DNA of 64,000 bases from Dyadobacter sediminis (GCF_005860765.1 NZ_VCEI01000021.1:620001-684000); one strand, 5' to 3'; shown: positions 27,797 through 37,708, counted from the stretch's first letter. Made by a program: numbers and translations. Notes: a model not told the origin generated them from the sequence alone.

Positions 27797-29326
27797 ATGA
27801 CTGAACAAATTCTGATTTTAGATTTTGGTTCACAGTACACTCAATTGATTGCACGCCGCGTCCGTGAACTTAATGTTTATTGTGAAATCCATCCTTATAA
27901 CAATTTCCCTGAACTCACTCCTCAAATAAAAGGTGTCATTCTTTCCGGAAGCCCTTGTTCCGTGCGGGATGAAAATTCTCCCAGTGTTGATTTAGGAAAG
28001 TTTCGCGGCATTGTGCCTGTTCTCGGAGTTTGCTACGGAGCACAGCTGATGGCAAGTGTACTTGGCGGCGAAGTAAAGCCTTCGCAGTTCCGAGAATACG
28101 GACGTGCACGCCTGGAAATCAATGACACCGATTCGTCTTTGCTCACAGGAATTTCCGGATCTTCACAGGTATGGATGTCGCACGGCGATACCATTGTACG
28201 CGAGCCCGAAAACTTCCGCATCATTGCTTCCACCGAGTCGGTAAGGGTTGCTGCGTTCAAGATTGAGGATGAGCTGACATACGGAATCCAGTTCCATCCG
28301 GAAGTAACCCATACGACGGAAGGCAAAACGCTGATGCAGAATTTTGTCGTTAATATTTGCGGATGCAGCCAGGACTGGACGGCGGAATCATTTGTGGAGC
28401 AGACGGTACAGCATCTTCGGCAGCGGCTTGGAAACGATCGTGTTGTGATGGCACTTTCCGGTGGCGTCGATTCTACGGTGGCAGCTACGCTTGTGCATCA
28501 GGCGATCGGGCCGAACCTGTTCTGTATTTTTGTGGACAACGGACTTTTGCGCAAAGACGAATTTGAAGAAGTACTGCATTCTTATCAGGATATGGGGCTG
28601 AATATCAAAGGCGTTGATGCAAAAGATCATTTTTATAAAGCACTCGCAGGCTTAACCGATCCGGAAGCAAAGAGAAAGGCAATCGGAAAATCCTTTATCG
28701 ATATTTTTGATCAGGAAGCACATTTGATCGAAGAAGTCAAATGGCTCGGACAAGGAACGATTTATCCGGATGTAATTGAATCCGTTTCCATCAACGGCCC
28801 TTCGGCTACAATCAAATCGCATCACAATGTGGGCGGTCTGCCGGACTTCATGAAACTGAAAATCGTGGAGCCGCTGAATACTTTGTTCAAGGACGAAGTA
28901 AGGGCTGTTGGAAAAACACTGGGAATTGATCCTAAAATTCTGGGGCGTCATCCGTTCCCCGGTCCCGGGCTAGCCATTCGTATTCTGGGAGAAATCACAC
29001 CGGAAAAAGTAGCCATTCTTCAGCAGGTCGATGCCATTTTCATCGGCGGTTTAAGGAAATGGAACTTGTATGAGGAGGTATGGCAGGCAGGTGTGATGCT
29101 CTTGCCAGTTCAGAGTGTGGGCGTAATGGGCGACGAAAGAACTTACGAAAGTGTTGTTGCCCTGCGTGCAGTAACTTCGATTGACGGAATGACGGCGGAC
29201 TGGGCACATTTGCCTTATGTGTTTCTGGCGGAAATTTCCAATGAAATCATCAATCGTGTAAAAGGCGTCAACAGGGTTGTATATGATATTTCATCCAAGC
29301 CGCCGGCAACGATTGAATGGGAATAG
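27797..29326 (+). CDS. guaA: GMP synthase (glutamine-hydrolysing)
   Basis: A 509-residue two-domain enzyme making GMP from XMP, ATP and glutamine. Class I glutamine amidotransferase domain 1-190: nucleophile Cys79 in GVCYGAQ and the His167/Glu169 pair in [12 protein letters not shown] pyrophosphatase domain from about 195: P-loop SGGVDST (221-227). The C-terminal dimerisation domain has the usual [24 protein letters not shown] and final PPATIEWE. The length matches the family. Monocistronic, with its own promoter element and a perfect terminator 22 bases after the stop. Confidence 0.98.
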   Translation: MTEQILILDFGSQYTQLIARRVRELNVYCEIHPYNNFPELTPQIKGVILSGSPCSVRDENSPSVDLGKFRGIVPVLGVCYGAQLMASVLGGEVKPSQFREYGRARLEINDTDSSLLTGISGSSQVWMSHGDTIVREPENFRIIASTESVRVAAFKIEDELTYGIQFHPEVTHTTEGKTLMQNFVVNICGCSQDWTAESFVEQTVQHLRQRLGNDRVVMALSGGVDSTVAATLVHQAIGPNLFCIFVDNGLLRKDEFEEVLHSYQDMGLNIKGVDAKDHFYKALAGLTDPEAKRKAIGKSFIDIFDQEAHLIEEVKWLGQGTIYPDVIESVSINGPSATIKSHHNVGGLPDFMKLKIVEPLNTLFKDEVRAVGKTLGIDPKILGRHPFPGPGLAIRILGEITPEKVAILQQVDAIFIGGLRKWNLYEEVWQAGVMLLPVQSVGVMGDERTYESVVALRAVTSIDGMTADWAHLPYVFLAEISNEIINRVKGVNRVVYDISSKPPATIEWE

Positions 29327-29348
29327 GAATCGGAATGAACGTATAGCA

Positions 29349-29374
29349 AAAAAGCGGATGAAAATCCGCTTTTT
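29349..29374. terminator. bidirectional terminator between guaA and DUF1328 gene
   Basis: AAAAAGCGGAT (29349-29359), GAAA tetraloop, ATCCGCTTTTT (29364-29374): an 11-base perfect stem with A and T tracts, usable from both sides. It serves guaA on the plus strand and the small gene ending at 29399 on the minus strand. Confidence 0.9.
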
Positions 29375-29398
29375 ATATTTGTGGTGCTTTTTGATATT

Positions 29399-29563
29399 TC
29401 AGGATCGTCCGACTCCGCGGCTGATCAGGCTCAATACGAATAATACCAGAAAAACAAAGAACAATACTTTAGCAATTCCAGCTGCCCCGGCAGCGATTCC
29501 GCCAAAGCCAAGTACTCCGGCAATAATTGCAACTATCAGAAAAATTACAGTCCATTTAAGCAT
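29399..29563 (-). CDS. DUF1328 (YtjA-family) small membrane protein
   Basis: A 54-residue protein read by hand from the minus strand: it starts [20 protein letters not shown], continues with a Gly/Ala-rich stretch and a second hydrophobic helix, and ends LISRGVGRS. This is the compact two-helix inner-membrane pattern of E. coli YtjA ([20 protein letters not shown]). The function of the family is not established. It is convergent with guaA and shares its terminator. Confidence 0.9.
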   Translation of the reverse strand: MLKWTVIFLIVAIIAGVLGFGGIAAGAAGIAKVLFFVFLVLFVLSLISRGVGRS

Positions 29564-29836
29564 GATTGACAAATAGTTTAAGTTTCAGATGAATTGTTAT
29601 GATTGGGTATTTACCAATAATATGCCAAAAGCTTGTAGTTTATGTATTTTGGTTTAAAACGCTTTAAATCAAATGTGAATGCAGGTTTTGCACGAATCCG
29701 GTGTGGAGAATGATGCCCAGATCGGCAAATTCCTGTATTCTTTTTTTCAACAAAGTATAAAACCTTCGTTCCGTAATTATTTTTTACCGCAAAAGCCGCA
29801 CAAATCTGCTATTTTGCATGACTATCTATTATATTA

Positions 29837-31702
29837 ATGTTAAGAATGAAAGTTAAATTATTAGTACTGTTTCTTGCTTCTGTTACAATATCCGTTTCCG
29901 CACAAAGTAATCGCTGGCAGCAAAGGGTTAAGTATCAAATGAATGTGGATTTTGATGCTGTAAAGCATCAGTATAAGGGAACACAAAAGCTGACTTATAC
30001 CAATAATTCTCCGGACACGCTCGGAAAAGTATTCTATCATTTGTACCTGAATGCATTTCAGCCGGGAAGCCAGATGGATGTCCGTTCCAGAACCATCAGC
30101 GATCCGGATTCGCGGGTTAAAGATCGTATTTCAAAACTCTCGCCTTCCGAAATCGGATATGAACGTATTACTTCTCTCAAACATAACGGCAAGCCGGTAA
30201 TATACAAGGAAGTAGGGACAATTCTGGAAGTGACGCTTAATGAAAAGATTCTTCCCGGAACACAACATACTTTTGACCTGGAATTCGATGCGCAGGTTCC
30301 GGTTCAGATCCGTCGTACAGGCCGTGACAACAGCGAAGGCATTGATTATTCCATGGCACAATGGTACCCTAAATTATGCGAGTACGATTATGAAGGCTGG
30401 CATGCAAACCCGTACATTGCCAGGGAATTCTATGGCGTCTGGGGCGATTTTGATGTAAAACTGACTTTGGATGCTTCATATACTGTTGCTGCAACGGGTT
30501 ATCTTCAGAATCCGGACAAAATAGGGCACGGCTATTCCAAAAAAGAAGTAAAGCATAAAGCCGGCGACAAACTGACATGGCATTTCATTGCACCTGAAGT
30601 CCATGATTTTATGTGGGCTGCGGATCGTGGTTATCAGCATGATATTCTGAAAGTGGACGATAATCTGGACATGCACTTTTTTTACCAGACAGACACGCTT
30701 GCCAGCGTCTGGAAAGAAATGGAGCCGCTTGCCGTACGCTGTTTCAAAATCATGAACGAAAAATTCGGTCGTTATCCTTACAAGCAGTATTCTGTGGTGC
30801 AGGGCGGTGACGGCGGCATGGAATATCCGATGGCGACATTAATAACCGGTCGTCTGAACCTTCCGGCACTGATCAGCGTAACGGTCCATGAATCCATTCA
30901 CAGCTGGTTTCAGGGACTGCTGGGAACCAATGAATCCAAATACTCCTGGATGGACGAAGGTTTCACTACTTACGCGCAGAATCTCGTGATGGCCGAGTTG
31001 TTTCCTTCCAAGTCTGATCCGCAGCGGAGCACGACGCAGAGTTACATCAATCTGGTCAAATCCGGCCTGGAAGAACCTTTGACGACGCATGCCGATCATT
31101 ACAATACCAATCGTGCTTACAGTGTTGCAAGTTATTCCAAAGGGGCCGTTTTTCTGAATCAGCTTGGTAATATCATTGGCAAAGACAAACTGGAAAGCGG
31201 AATGAAACGGTATTTCAACGAATGGAAATACAAGCATCCGAACCCGACCGATCTGAAACGCATCATGGAAAAAGAATCCGGCCTGGAACTGGACTGGTAC
31301 TGGGAAGATTTTGTGGGAACAACCAAAACCATTGACTATGGCATTAAAGAAGTTGTTGCAAGCGGAAGCAATACGGACATTGTGCTGGAAAGAAAAGGAC
31401 AGATGCCTATGCCGCTGGATGTCGTTGTAAGTTACAAGGATGGAACGCAGGAAAACTTTTACATTCCGCTGGAAATGATGCGAGGTGAAAAAAGTGAAAA
31501 CCTGTATACAAAAACAACGCTTTTATCCGATTGGGGCTGGACTTATCCGGAATATTCCTTTTCGATTGGTCGCAATCTGGCCGATATTCAGCGCATTGTT
31601 ATTGACCCTAGCCAGAGAATGGCGGATGTGAATGCAGAAAATAATTCGTATCCGTCCATCATCAAAGGATCGCCGAGGTTAAAAGCCGAAAAAGTAAGGT
31701 AA
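29837..31702 (+). CDS. exported M1-family zinc metallopeptidase
   Basis: A 621-residue gluzincin of the M1 aminopeptidase family. A signal peptide ends about residue 23 (VSAQ); translation could start at the first ATG or at residue 4 (MKVKLL). The exopeptidase motif GGMEYP is at 326-331 (family GxMEN variant), the zinc motif HESIH at 351-355, and the third zinc ligand Glu374 in WMDEGFTTYAQ. The C-terminal part lacks the long HEAT region of PepN and is typical of the short Bacteroidota type. It probably trims peptides in the periplasm. It converges on the DUF5686 gene with a 12-base gap. Confidence 0.93.
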   Translation: MLRMKVKLLVLFLASVTISVSAQSNRWQQRVKYQMNVDFDAVKHQYKGTQKLTYTNNSPDTLGKVFYHLYLNAFQPGSQMDVRSRTISDPDSRVKDRISKLSPSEIGYERITSLKHNGKPVIYKEVGTILEVTLNEKILPGTQHTFDLEFDAQVPVQIRRTGRDNSEGIDYSMAQWYPKLCEYDYEGWHANPYIAREFYGVWGDFDVKLTLDASYTVAATGYLQNPDKIGHGYSKKEVKHKAGDKLTWHFIAPEVHDFMWAADRGYQHDILKVDDNLDMHFFYQTDTLASVWKEMEPLAVRCFKIMNEKFGRYPYKQYSVVQGGDGGMEYPMATLITGRLNLPALISVTVHESIHSWFQGLLGTNESKYSWMDEGFTTYAQNLVMAELFPSKSDPQRSTTQSYINLVKSGLEEPLTTHADHYNTNRAYSVASYSKGAVFLNQLGNIIGKDKLESGMKRYFNEWKYKHPNPTDLKRIMEKESGLELDWYWEDFVGTTKTIDYGIKEVVASGSNTDIVLERKGQMPMPLDVVVSYKDGTQENFYIPLEMMRGEKSENLYTKTTLLSDWGWTYPEYSFSIGRNLADIQRIVIDPSQRMADVNAENNSYPSIIKGSPRLKAEKVR

Positions 31703-31714
31703 AAAATATGGAGA

Positions 31715-34279
31715 TTATCTTCCGAATCTGAGTGACGTCCCGATTCGGAAGCCAATCCCTTTATACTGACTTCCATGAAACTGTACGACGCCTTCCAGGC
31801 GGATGACGCGCAGGATATCATCAATTCCGTAAACAAGTTCCTCATAATTGTTCATCGCCGGAACGCTCAGATAATGTAGTTGCAGGGTTTCCGAAATGCC
31901 CGTTACGCGCAATGCCTGAATTCTCGTTAGCAAAAAACGTTGTAAAGTCCAGACGGCATGAACCTGAAAAAACCGTTTGGATGTGCTGTACAAATAATAA
32001 GGCAGCATTCTGAACTGATCCGGCGGATAAGCGTATTGAAAGAAAAATTCATTGCCCATAAAGTGCCGGTAATCAGGAAAGCAAATCTGGCTTTTGTTCA
32101 GAAATGCACCTGCGTTCACAAAATATTCCAGATTGCTGCGCGGGCCGAGATTCAGGTTCTGGCGAGCCGTGGCCTGCAACATGGAATAATCCACATCTCC
32201 GACAACTGCCAGCCCGGATTTGTAATTGATCCCGAAAGAAGGGCCTTTGCTCCGCAAATATCTTTTTTCTCCGTTTCTGATGAGGTATCTGCGCCACGGA
32301 CGAATATTGACCGTAAGATCAAGCAGCAAAGCATTATGTTCGTTGAAACCGGTATTTGCAAGCTCGCGATTGACCGGCCGGTTTGGCGTATAGCTGAATT
32401 TATCCCAGAAGAAAATAGGCCGGGCCGTTTCCTGATTGAAAAGTTCCTTTCGGTGCTCGTACTGGAGATTGCCCGTCAGGCTGAAAATATCGCCGATGTT
32501 ATAAAGTGAAAACTCGGCCATTGCATATTGCTTCTGATAAAGTTTCATGAAACTGCGGTCGAAAAAACGGGCTGCAATGCTGTTGGGAAGCGGCGGAATC
32601 GGATTGTTCGGATTAATCTGGCTGGCCATTTCACCGCCGGAAAGCTTAAAGCTCCATTTCTCGTTTCCAATGCTTGTCTCCAGATTGCCGTAAACGCGTT
32701 TCCTGCCGAAAGAATAACGGACAAGCGGGCGTATGCTCCAGAAATAGCCTTTGTTCCATTTTCGCTGCCATTCGGTAAGCAGGTTTATGGCATTTCCCTC
32801 AACGGTATTGTACGTAATGGAAAGCAGAGGGCTTTTGAAATAAAAGGTTTTGCCGGAGCCCAGCGAATACGTATTGCCCGTTACAATATGAAAAGGTTTG
32901 AAATACAATGAATCCGGGCGTGATTTTACTTTTTTTGCTTCTTTAATTTCCTGAATGCTGTCCTGCAGAACATAGCTTGAAACTTCGGATTTTGTCAAAG
33001 GAATCGGGCGCAGTTCCTGCCAGTACGTTGTATCCCTTTTGTTAGCCATGGAATCGATGGTGATGGAATCCTGGCGAACGAGGCGGCTGCTTTTTGCATT
33101 TTTATTCTCTTTTTTCTGATCTTTTTCGAATTGCTTCGTCAGTTTCCTGAAATTTCTGGTAGAAAACTCCTTCTGATCTTTGATCAGTTCTTCAAGGTTT
33201 TTTTTGCGCTGGCCGTTTGTCGCAATCTTTTCTTTTTTGTGATCGGCAATAACGATGTCTTCACGCAGATTGGGATCAACATCCAGATTATTGTACTGGA
33301 TCGAAACCAGATACCGGAATTCACCCGCAAAGCCGAGGTAACTGCCATTAATACGAAATTGCTGATTTACAGGAATCCAGACATTTTGAACCGGGCTGAA
33401 AATCTGTTTGGCCGAAATGTTCAGTCCGCTTGTCGTTGTTTGCAGGTCGTAGCTGTGAATCGACCAGCGATTTTCCAGAATGAACAAACTTCCTTTAAAA
33501 ACGCCTTCGCCGTAAGCCTTCGGAATCACCTTGATCTTGTTTACGATCTGGCCCTGATCTTCAAAAAAACCTTCGTACTCGAACTTGTAATAACTGAATG
33601 CCTTCGGTGAAAGCGGCGTAATGGTATTGGCAATTTCCGGACTGTACAAACTGGCCAGAATGTATTCATTCGGCGAAGGGATGCTGTTATCCAGACTGTT
33701 GCGAGTTGATACAATCTTCTGGCTGTACGTATTCGGTCTGCGGTATTTAATTTCTGCCACACTTTCGTTCAGAATGGCCTTTCCTTCCTGAATGCCTTCT
33801 TTTTTCAGCCTGCTTTCTACGAGATAGGGGATTTTGGTTGGAATAGCGGTACTTCTGGAATAAACTTTTGCGGTATAGCCGCGTAGCTGCAGCTGGTGAA
33901 AACGGGCTTTGGCAATAGCGCGCCGCATAATGGTATATGCCGGATCTTCCTTACCGCTTCCTACGGTTGCCTCCTGCAGGTTAAGCGCCTGTTCTTCCAG
34001 TTGTATGTTGATTTCTGAAAAATCATTGCCTACGGTTACAGTTCTGTTAACACTTTTAAAGCCCAGGTATTGATAAACAATTTCATAAGTACCCGGCGAT
34101 AAAGCAAATTCATAAGCGCCTTCTTCATTGGCCATGGTTCCGTTGCTTGTGCCTTTTACCGCAATGCCTGCATATGGAAGCGGCTCTCCGTTTTTTGTTG
34201 TGATCCGTCCGCTGATACCTCCGGCATAAGATGTGTTGATAATGGCAATAAAAGCAATCAGGAATAAAGCTGAGCGCAT
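31715..34279 (-). CDS. DUF5686 protein with CarboxypepD_reg-like domain
   Basis: An 854-residue outer-membrane protein. Signal peptide 1-19 (SYAGG), CarboxypepD_reg-like domain about 21-105 (ISGRITTKNGEPLPYAGIAVKG), then the DUF5686 region with YTIMRRAIAKARFHQ at about 133 and YSRSTA, followed by a long barrel-like C-terminal half (GNEKWSFKLSGGEMASQ; KLYQKQYAMAEFSLYNIGD). The family is nearly confined to Bacteroidota and its function is not known; a barrel with a plug-like N-terminus is inferred. A basic, low-complexity segment around 355-400 (KEKIATNGQRKKNLEELIKD) lies in the middle. Monocistronic. Confidence 0.88.
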   Translation of the reverse strand: MRSALFLIAFIAIINTSYAGGISGRITTKNGEPLPYAGIAVKGTSNGTMANEEGAYEFALSPGTYEIVYQYLGFKSVNRTVTVGNDFSEINIQLEEQALNLQEATVGSGKEDPAYTIMRRAIAKARFHQLQLRGYTAKVYSRSTAIPTKIPYLVESRLKKEGIQEGKAILNESVAEIKYRRPNTYSQKIVSTRNSLDNSIPSPNEYILASLYSPEIANTITPLSPKAFSYYKFEYEGFFEDQGQIVNKIKVIPKAYGEGVFKGSLFILENRWSIHSYDLQTTTSGLNISAKQIFSPVQNVWIPVNQQFRINGSYLGFAGEFRYLVSIQYNNLDVDPNLREDIVIADHKKEKIATNGQRKKNLEELIKDQKEFSTRNFRKLTKQFEKDQKKENKNAKSSRLVRQDSITIDSMANKRDTTYWQELRPIPLTKSEVSSYVLQDSIQEIKEAKKVKSRPDSLYFKPFHIVTGNTYSLGSGKTFYFKSPLLSITYNTVEGNAINLLTEWQRKWNKGYFWSIRPLVRYSFGRKRVYGNLETSIGNEKWSFKLSGGEMASQINPNNPIPPLPNSIAARFFDRSFMKLYQKQYAMAEFSLYNIGDIFSLTGNLQYEHRKELFNQETARPIFFWDKFSYTPNRPVNRELANTGFNEHNALLLDLTVNIRPWRRYLIRNGEKRYLRSKGPSFGINYKSGLAVVGDVDYSMLQATARQNLNLGPRSNLEYFVNAGAFLNKSQICFPDYRHFMGNEFFFQYAYPPDQFRMLPYYLYSTSKRFFQVHAVWTLQRFLLTRIQALRVTGISETLQLHYLSVPAMNNYEELVYGIDDILRVIRLEGVVQFHGSQYKGIGFRIGTSLRFGR

Positions 34280-34404
34280 AAAGTCAAGTGTATGGTTCGG
34301 ACGAAACTATTTTACTGATCTTAATTATACGTATATAATTGTACCAGATATTGATCCATGCGAAATTTTTCACCTGCCGTCGCATTTGTTTGGTTTCAAA
34401 GAAA

Positions 34405-34445
34405 ATAAAAAAGCAGTGAACCGCCTGTTGCGATCCACTGCTTTT
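34405..34445 (-). terminator. terminator of the nitroreductase-dsbA operon
   Basis: Arms 34409-34418 (AAAAGCAGTG) and 34436-34445 (CACTGCTTTT), perfect 10 bases with a 17-base loop; on the minus strand it is followed by a T-rich run. It begins 17 bases after the DsbA-like gene stop. Confidence 0.85.
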
Positions 34446-34462
34446 ATCCGTGATTCTTGTTT

Positions 34463-35170
34463 TTACTTACAGGCTCCGTCCGGCGTACAGGCGGCGCCAT
34501 CAGCAAATGTCAGTAACGGAGCAGGATTTGCTTTTTCCCATTCTTCAAAAGATTGTTCCAGTGCACCTAGGAATGTTTCAGGCTGCTGAGCGCCGGAAAC
34601 GGCGTATTTGCGGTCCAGAACAAAAAACGGAACGCCTCTGGCTCCAACCTGCTGGGCTTCATATATATCTTTACGCACTTCGTCACTGAACCGCGTTCCT
34701 TCCAGTACTTTCCGCAATTCCGATGCGTCAAGGCCGGTTGCTGTTCCGAGTTCAATCAACACTTCATGGTCGGCTGTATTTTTGCCATCTGTAAAATAGG
34801 CTTTGAACAACTGCTCTTCGGCTTCATCGCCTAAGCCTTTTGTCTTAGCGAACTGAACAAACCGGTGTGCATCAAACGAATTGGCCACAACGGATTTTTC
34901 CATGTTGTATTCCAGCCCGACTTCCCTTGCAAGATTCGTAACATGATCTGTAACCTGTTCAGCGTAATCCGGCGTCCAGCCCTTTGTTTCGGCAAGATAA
35001 TCGTTAATGCTCCTGCCCGGTTCGGTTTTCATCTGCGGATTGAGCTGAAAACTTTTCCATTCAATATTTATTCTATCCCTGTGAGGAAATTCTGCCAGTG
35101 CTTTCTCAAACTTGCGTTTTCCGATATAGCAAAAAGGGCACATGACATCGCTCCAGATTTCTACTTTCAT
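34463..35170 (-). CDS. DsbA-family (FrnE-like) thiol oxidoreductase
   Basis: A 235-residue thioredoxin-fold protein without signal peptide, so cytoplasmic. The redox motif CPFC is at 11-14 right after the first strand (VEIWSDVM). The DSBA helical insert includes WTPDYAEQ and FDAHRFVQFAKTKG, and GVPFFVLDRKYAVSGAQ contains the cis-Pro. The C-terminus carries two more Cys in AACTPDGACK, a tail seen in FrnE proteins such as the Deinococcus oxidoreductase linked to cadmium and radiation stress. It follows the nitroreductase gene by 36 bases and would be controlled with it by the HxlR regulator. Confidence 0.92.
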   Translation of the reverse strand: MKVEIWSDVMCPFCYIGKRKFEKALAEFPHRDRINIEWKSFQLNPQMKTEPGRSINDYLAETKGWTPDYAEQVTDHVTNLAREVGLEYNMEKSVVANSFDAHRFVQFAKTKGLGDEAEEQLFKAYFTDGKNTADHEVLIELGTATGLDASELRKVLEGTRFSDEVRKDIYEAQQVGARGVPFFVLDRKYAVSGAQQPETFLGALEQSFEEWEKANPAPLLTFADGAACTPDGACK

Positions 35171-35206
35171 AACCGAATGTGTTTAAGTCAAAGTCAATAG
35201 GGAATA

Positions 35207-35839
35207 TCAAATCCGGATAAAAAGTTCATCATGCGGCCTTCTCACTTTTTTGGCACGCACCAACGGATCTTTTTCCTCATCCCGGTAGCCAAGCGTCACA
35301 ATGACAACGCTGCGCAAACCTTTTTCCCTCAAGCCCAAAAGTTCGTCCAATTGCTCGGCATTGAATCCTTCCATCGGCGTCGCATCCACGTTTTCCGTTG
35401 CAGCTGCCACCAATGCATGTCCGAGTGCAATGTAAGCCTGTCTGGCAGCCCATTGAAAATTCACGTCTTCCGACCTGCTCAGTATACCGCCCTGAATGCT
35501 GCTCTGGAATCCGGCAAGCGATTCAACGGAAATACCGCGCGTTGTTGCGATCAGATTCATGTATTCAGTTATGTCGTTTGCAGTAATTTTTTCCCACGCC
35601 GCAAAAACCAGCAGGGCAGAAGATTCAAGGATCTGAGGCTGGTTGTTGGCTATGGTATGTATTTTTTCTTTTGTTTCTTTATCCTCAATAACCAGAATAG
35701 TATATGGCTGAAGTCCGACTGAAGAAGGCGAAAGTTTGATTGCTTCCAGGATTGTATCCAGTTTTTCCTGTGGAACGGCTGTTCCGTTCATGCGTTTGGT
35801 AGCGTACCGCCAGTTTAATTTTTCGATTAGATCACTCAT
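35207..35839 (-). CDS. NfsB-type FMN nitroreductase
   Basis: A 210-residue flavoprotein of the nitroreductase family. NWRYATKRMNG (9-19) and LSPSSVGLQPY (36-46) bind FMN; ALGHALVAAATENVDATPMEGF around 143-164 is the NfsB-like wording. It reduces quinones or nitro compounds with NAD(P)H. The first gene of a two-gene operon with the DsbA-like gene, and divergent from an HxlR regulator, the standard arrangement for electrophile or quinone stress control. Confidence 0.93.
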   Translation of the reverse strand: MSDLIEKLNWRYATKRMNGTAVPQEKLDTILEAIKLSPSSVGLQPYTILVIEDKETKEKIHTIANNQPQILESSALLVFAAWEKITANDITEYMNLIATTRGISVESLAGFQSSIQGGILSRSEDVNFQWAARQAYIALGHALVAAATENVDATPMEGFNAEQLDELLGLREKGLRSVVIVTLGYRDEEKDPLVRAKKVRRPHDELFIRI

Positions 35840-35866
35840 TTTTCTTTGAATTGATATTTAAGTGCA

Positions 35867-35874
35867 CAAACTTA
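35867..35874 (-). promoter_or_regulatory. -7 promoter element for the nitroreductase operon
   Basis: TAAGTTTG on the minus strand matches TAnnTTTG and lies 27 bases before the nitroreductase start at 35839. No good -33 box at standard spacing. Confidence 0.4.
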
Positions 35875-35887
35875 AATAAATAAGCTA

Positions 35888-35918
35888 TACATTTGTAAGT
35901 ACTATACAAAAGGATAGT
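35888..35918 (+). promoter_or_regulatory. HxlR-gene promoter with likely operator
   Basis: TACATTTG (35888-35895) is a -7 box for the regulator gene. Directly after it, ACTAT (35901-35905) and ATAGT (35914-35918) form an inverted repeat around ACAAAAGG, where the transcription start should fall. This resembles known HxlR/YodB-type sites, so autoregulation and control of the divergent nitroreductase gene are inferred. Confidence 0.5.
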
Positions 35919-35936
35919 TAAATAAGTTCGGTAAAG

Positions 35937-36341
35937 ATGGAAAATACAGTAACGAAGGAAAATCCTGAAGAAGTTGGAAATCACGCGTCTTCGGCGTGTA
36001 CAAAATCGCTTGGTGAGTGTACCAAAAGTATACTGCCGGTCCGTGATGCGCTGGAAGTGCTGAGCGGAAAGTGGAAACTGCCGATTATTATATCGTTAAT
36101 GTTCGGAAACAAGCGTTTTTCACAGATTGCAAAGGAAGTGCCCGGCATCACGGACAAAATGTTGTCCAAGGAGCTGCGGGATCTGGAAGCAAATGAACTG
36201 GTGAAGAGAAGTGTTTACAACGCCATTCCCGTTGTCGTCGAATACTCACTAACTGAATATGGATTCTCTCTTCAGAATGTCATTGCCGTACTGCGCAATT
36301 GGGGCACAACGCACCGCAAGCGAATTATGGGCGCAGAATGA
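35937..36341 (+). CDS. HxlR-family winged-helix regulator
   Basis: A 134-residue transcription factor. The HxlR wording is clear: LEVLSGKWKLPIIISLMFGNKRFSQIAKEVPGITDKMLSKELRDLEANELVKRSVY, then VEYSLTEYGFSL. The N-terminal part has two Cys (SACTKSLGECTKS); in the redox-sensing YodB/HypR group an N-terminal Cys is the sensor, so a thiol switch is plausible. It is divergent from nitroreductase and DsbA-like genes, whose products detoxify electrophiles and repair thiols. A bidirectional terminator follows its stop. Confidence 0.93.
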   Translation: MENTVTKENPEEVGNHASSACTKSLGECTKSILPVRDALEVLSGKWKLPIIISLMFGNKRFSQIAKEVPGITDKMLSKELRDLEANELVKRSVYNAIPVVVEYSLTEYGFSLQNVIAVLRNWGTTHRKRIMGAE

Positions 36342-36350
36342 TACACAGAT

Positions 36351-36386
36351 ACAAAAAAGGCAACCTTTTACGGTTGCCTTTTTTGT
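36351..36386. terminator. bidirectional terminator between HxlR gene and aldolase
   Basis: A perfect 15-base stem, ACAAAAAAGGCAACC (36351-36365) with GGTTGCCTTTTTTGT (36372-36386), loop TTTTAC. It sits between the stops of two convergent genes and has A and T tracts for both strands. Confidence 0.93.
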
Positions 36387-36403
36387 AAGTTCCTGATTGC
36401 GGA

Positions 36404-37483
36404 TTATCCAAGCTGGTTAATGCAGTTCAGATCTTCGAATGCATGTTTAAGACGTTTGATCATGCTTTCTTCTCCTTTACGAAGCCATACGCGCGGATCG
36501 TAATATTTTTTGTTCGGAGAGTCGCTGCCTTCCGGATTGCCCAGCTGCGTCTGCAGATATGGTTCTTTTTCTTTATAGTATTGCAGAATTCCTTCCCATG
36601 TAGACCATTGCATATCGGTATCAATGTTCATTTTAATTGCACCGTATTCAATCGCCTCGCGGATTTCTTCACGCGACGAGCCTGATCCTCCGTGGAATAC
36701 GAAGTTCACCGGCAAATCGCCCGTTCCGAATTTCTCTTTGATGTAATTCTGTGAATTGTTAAGGATTTTTGGCTGAAGCTTCACATTACCCGGTTTGTAA
36801 ACGCCGTGAACGTTTCCGAAAGCAGCCGCAATGGTAAAGTTCGGAGAAATTTTTGACAGCTCTTCGTAAGCATAAGCTACTTCTTCAGGCTGAGTATAAA
36901 GCTTGGAACTGTCCACATCACTGTTATCCACACCGTCTTCTTCTCCGCCTGTAACGCCAAGTTCAATTTCCAGCGTCATACCGATTTTGGCCATACGCTC
37001 AAAATATTTAGAAGAAATCTCGATATTTTCCTCGATGGATTCTTCTGACAAATCCAGCATGTGTGAACTGTATAACGGTTTGCCATACTGGTCAAAGTAA
37101 CGCTCGCCTGCTTCAAGAAGCCCGTCAATCCATGGAAGAAGTTTTTTTGCGCAGTGATCGGTATGCAGAATAACCGGAACGCCGTAAAGTTCTGCCATTT
37201 GGTGTACATGCATGGCGCCGGAAATCCCGCCCGCTATTGCAGCCTGCTGATTGGTGTTCGGAACGCTCTTTCCTGCGTAAAATATAGCACCGCCATTGGA
37301 AAACTGGATGATAACCGGGCTGTTTACTGCCTTTGCAGTTTCCAGAACTGCATTTACTGAGTTGGTTCCAACCACGTTAACTGCCGGAAGGGCATAATTG
37401 TTTTCGTTGGCATGGCGGAAAATTTCGCTAACTCCATCACCGGTTACAACGCCGGGTGCAAAGCGTTTTGTGGTTTCGCTCAT
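36404..37483 (-). CDS. fbaA: class II fructose-bisphosphate aldolase
   Basis: A 359-residue zinc aldolase close to E. coli FbaA along its whole length (same length). Metal and active-site elements: VILHTDHCAKKLLPW with the catalytic Asp and zinc His, ELGVTGGEEDGVDNS, FGNVHGVYKPGN and FVFHGGSGSS. It cleaves fructose 1,6-bisphosphate in glycolysis and makes it in gluconeogenesis. An ATG at 37504 would add seven residues (MKKYPFT); the start at 37483 (MSETTKRFAPGVV) matches homologues better. Monocistronic. Confidence 0.96.
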   Translation of the reverse strand: MSETTKRFAPGVVTGDGVSEIFRHANENNYALPAVNVVGTNSVNAVLETAKAVNSPVIIQFSNGGAIFYAGKSVPNTNQQAAIAGGISGAMHVHQMAELYGVPVILHTDHCAKKLLPWIDGLLEAGERYFDQYGKPLYSSHMLDLSEESIEENIEISSKYFERMAKIGMTLEIELGVTGGEEDGVDNSDVDSSKLYTQPEEVAYAYEELSKISPNFTIAAAFGNVHGVYKPGNVKLQPKILNNSQNYIKEKFGTGDLPVNFVFHGGSGSSREEIREAIEYGAIKMNIDTDMQWSTWEGILQYYKEKEPYLQTQLGNPEGSDSPNKKYYDPRVWLRKGEESMIKRLKHAFEDLNCINQLG

Positions 37484-37653
37484 AGTAAAAGGATATTTTT
37501 TCAATAAATTATTTTACAATTCATATATAAGTAATGAACTGTCTGTCAATTGCTGCAAGTTAGGTATTTTAAAGAAAATGGCGGAAATATGTACTACATA
37601 TTATGATCCGGAACGAAGATTTATGCGCGTACAGCCATTATGACAAAACTGTG

Positions 37654-37661
37654 TATCTTTG
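37654..37661 (+). promoter_or_regulatory. -7 promoter element for the 37709 operon
   Basis: TATCTTTG matches TAnnTTTG and lies 47 bases before the first start codon. No -33 TTTG at 19-21 bases. Confidence 0.45.
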
Positions 37662-37708
37662 AAACTTATTAAAATGCTGATTTCCGATTACATTAAATTT
37701 TCCGGTTC

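Noticed and set aside
29277..29576. A 99-codon plus-strand frame after guaA
   Set aside because: It overlaps guaA and a terminator and lies opposite the DUF1328 gene, which has a proper family match.
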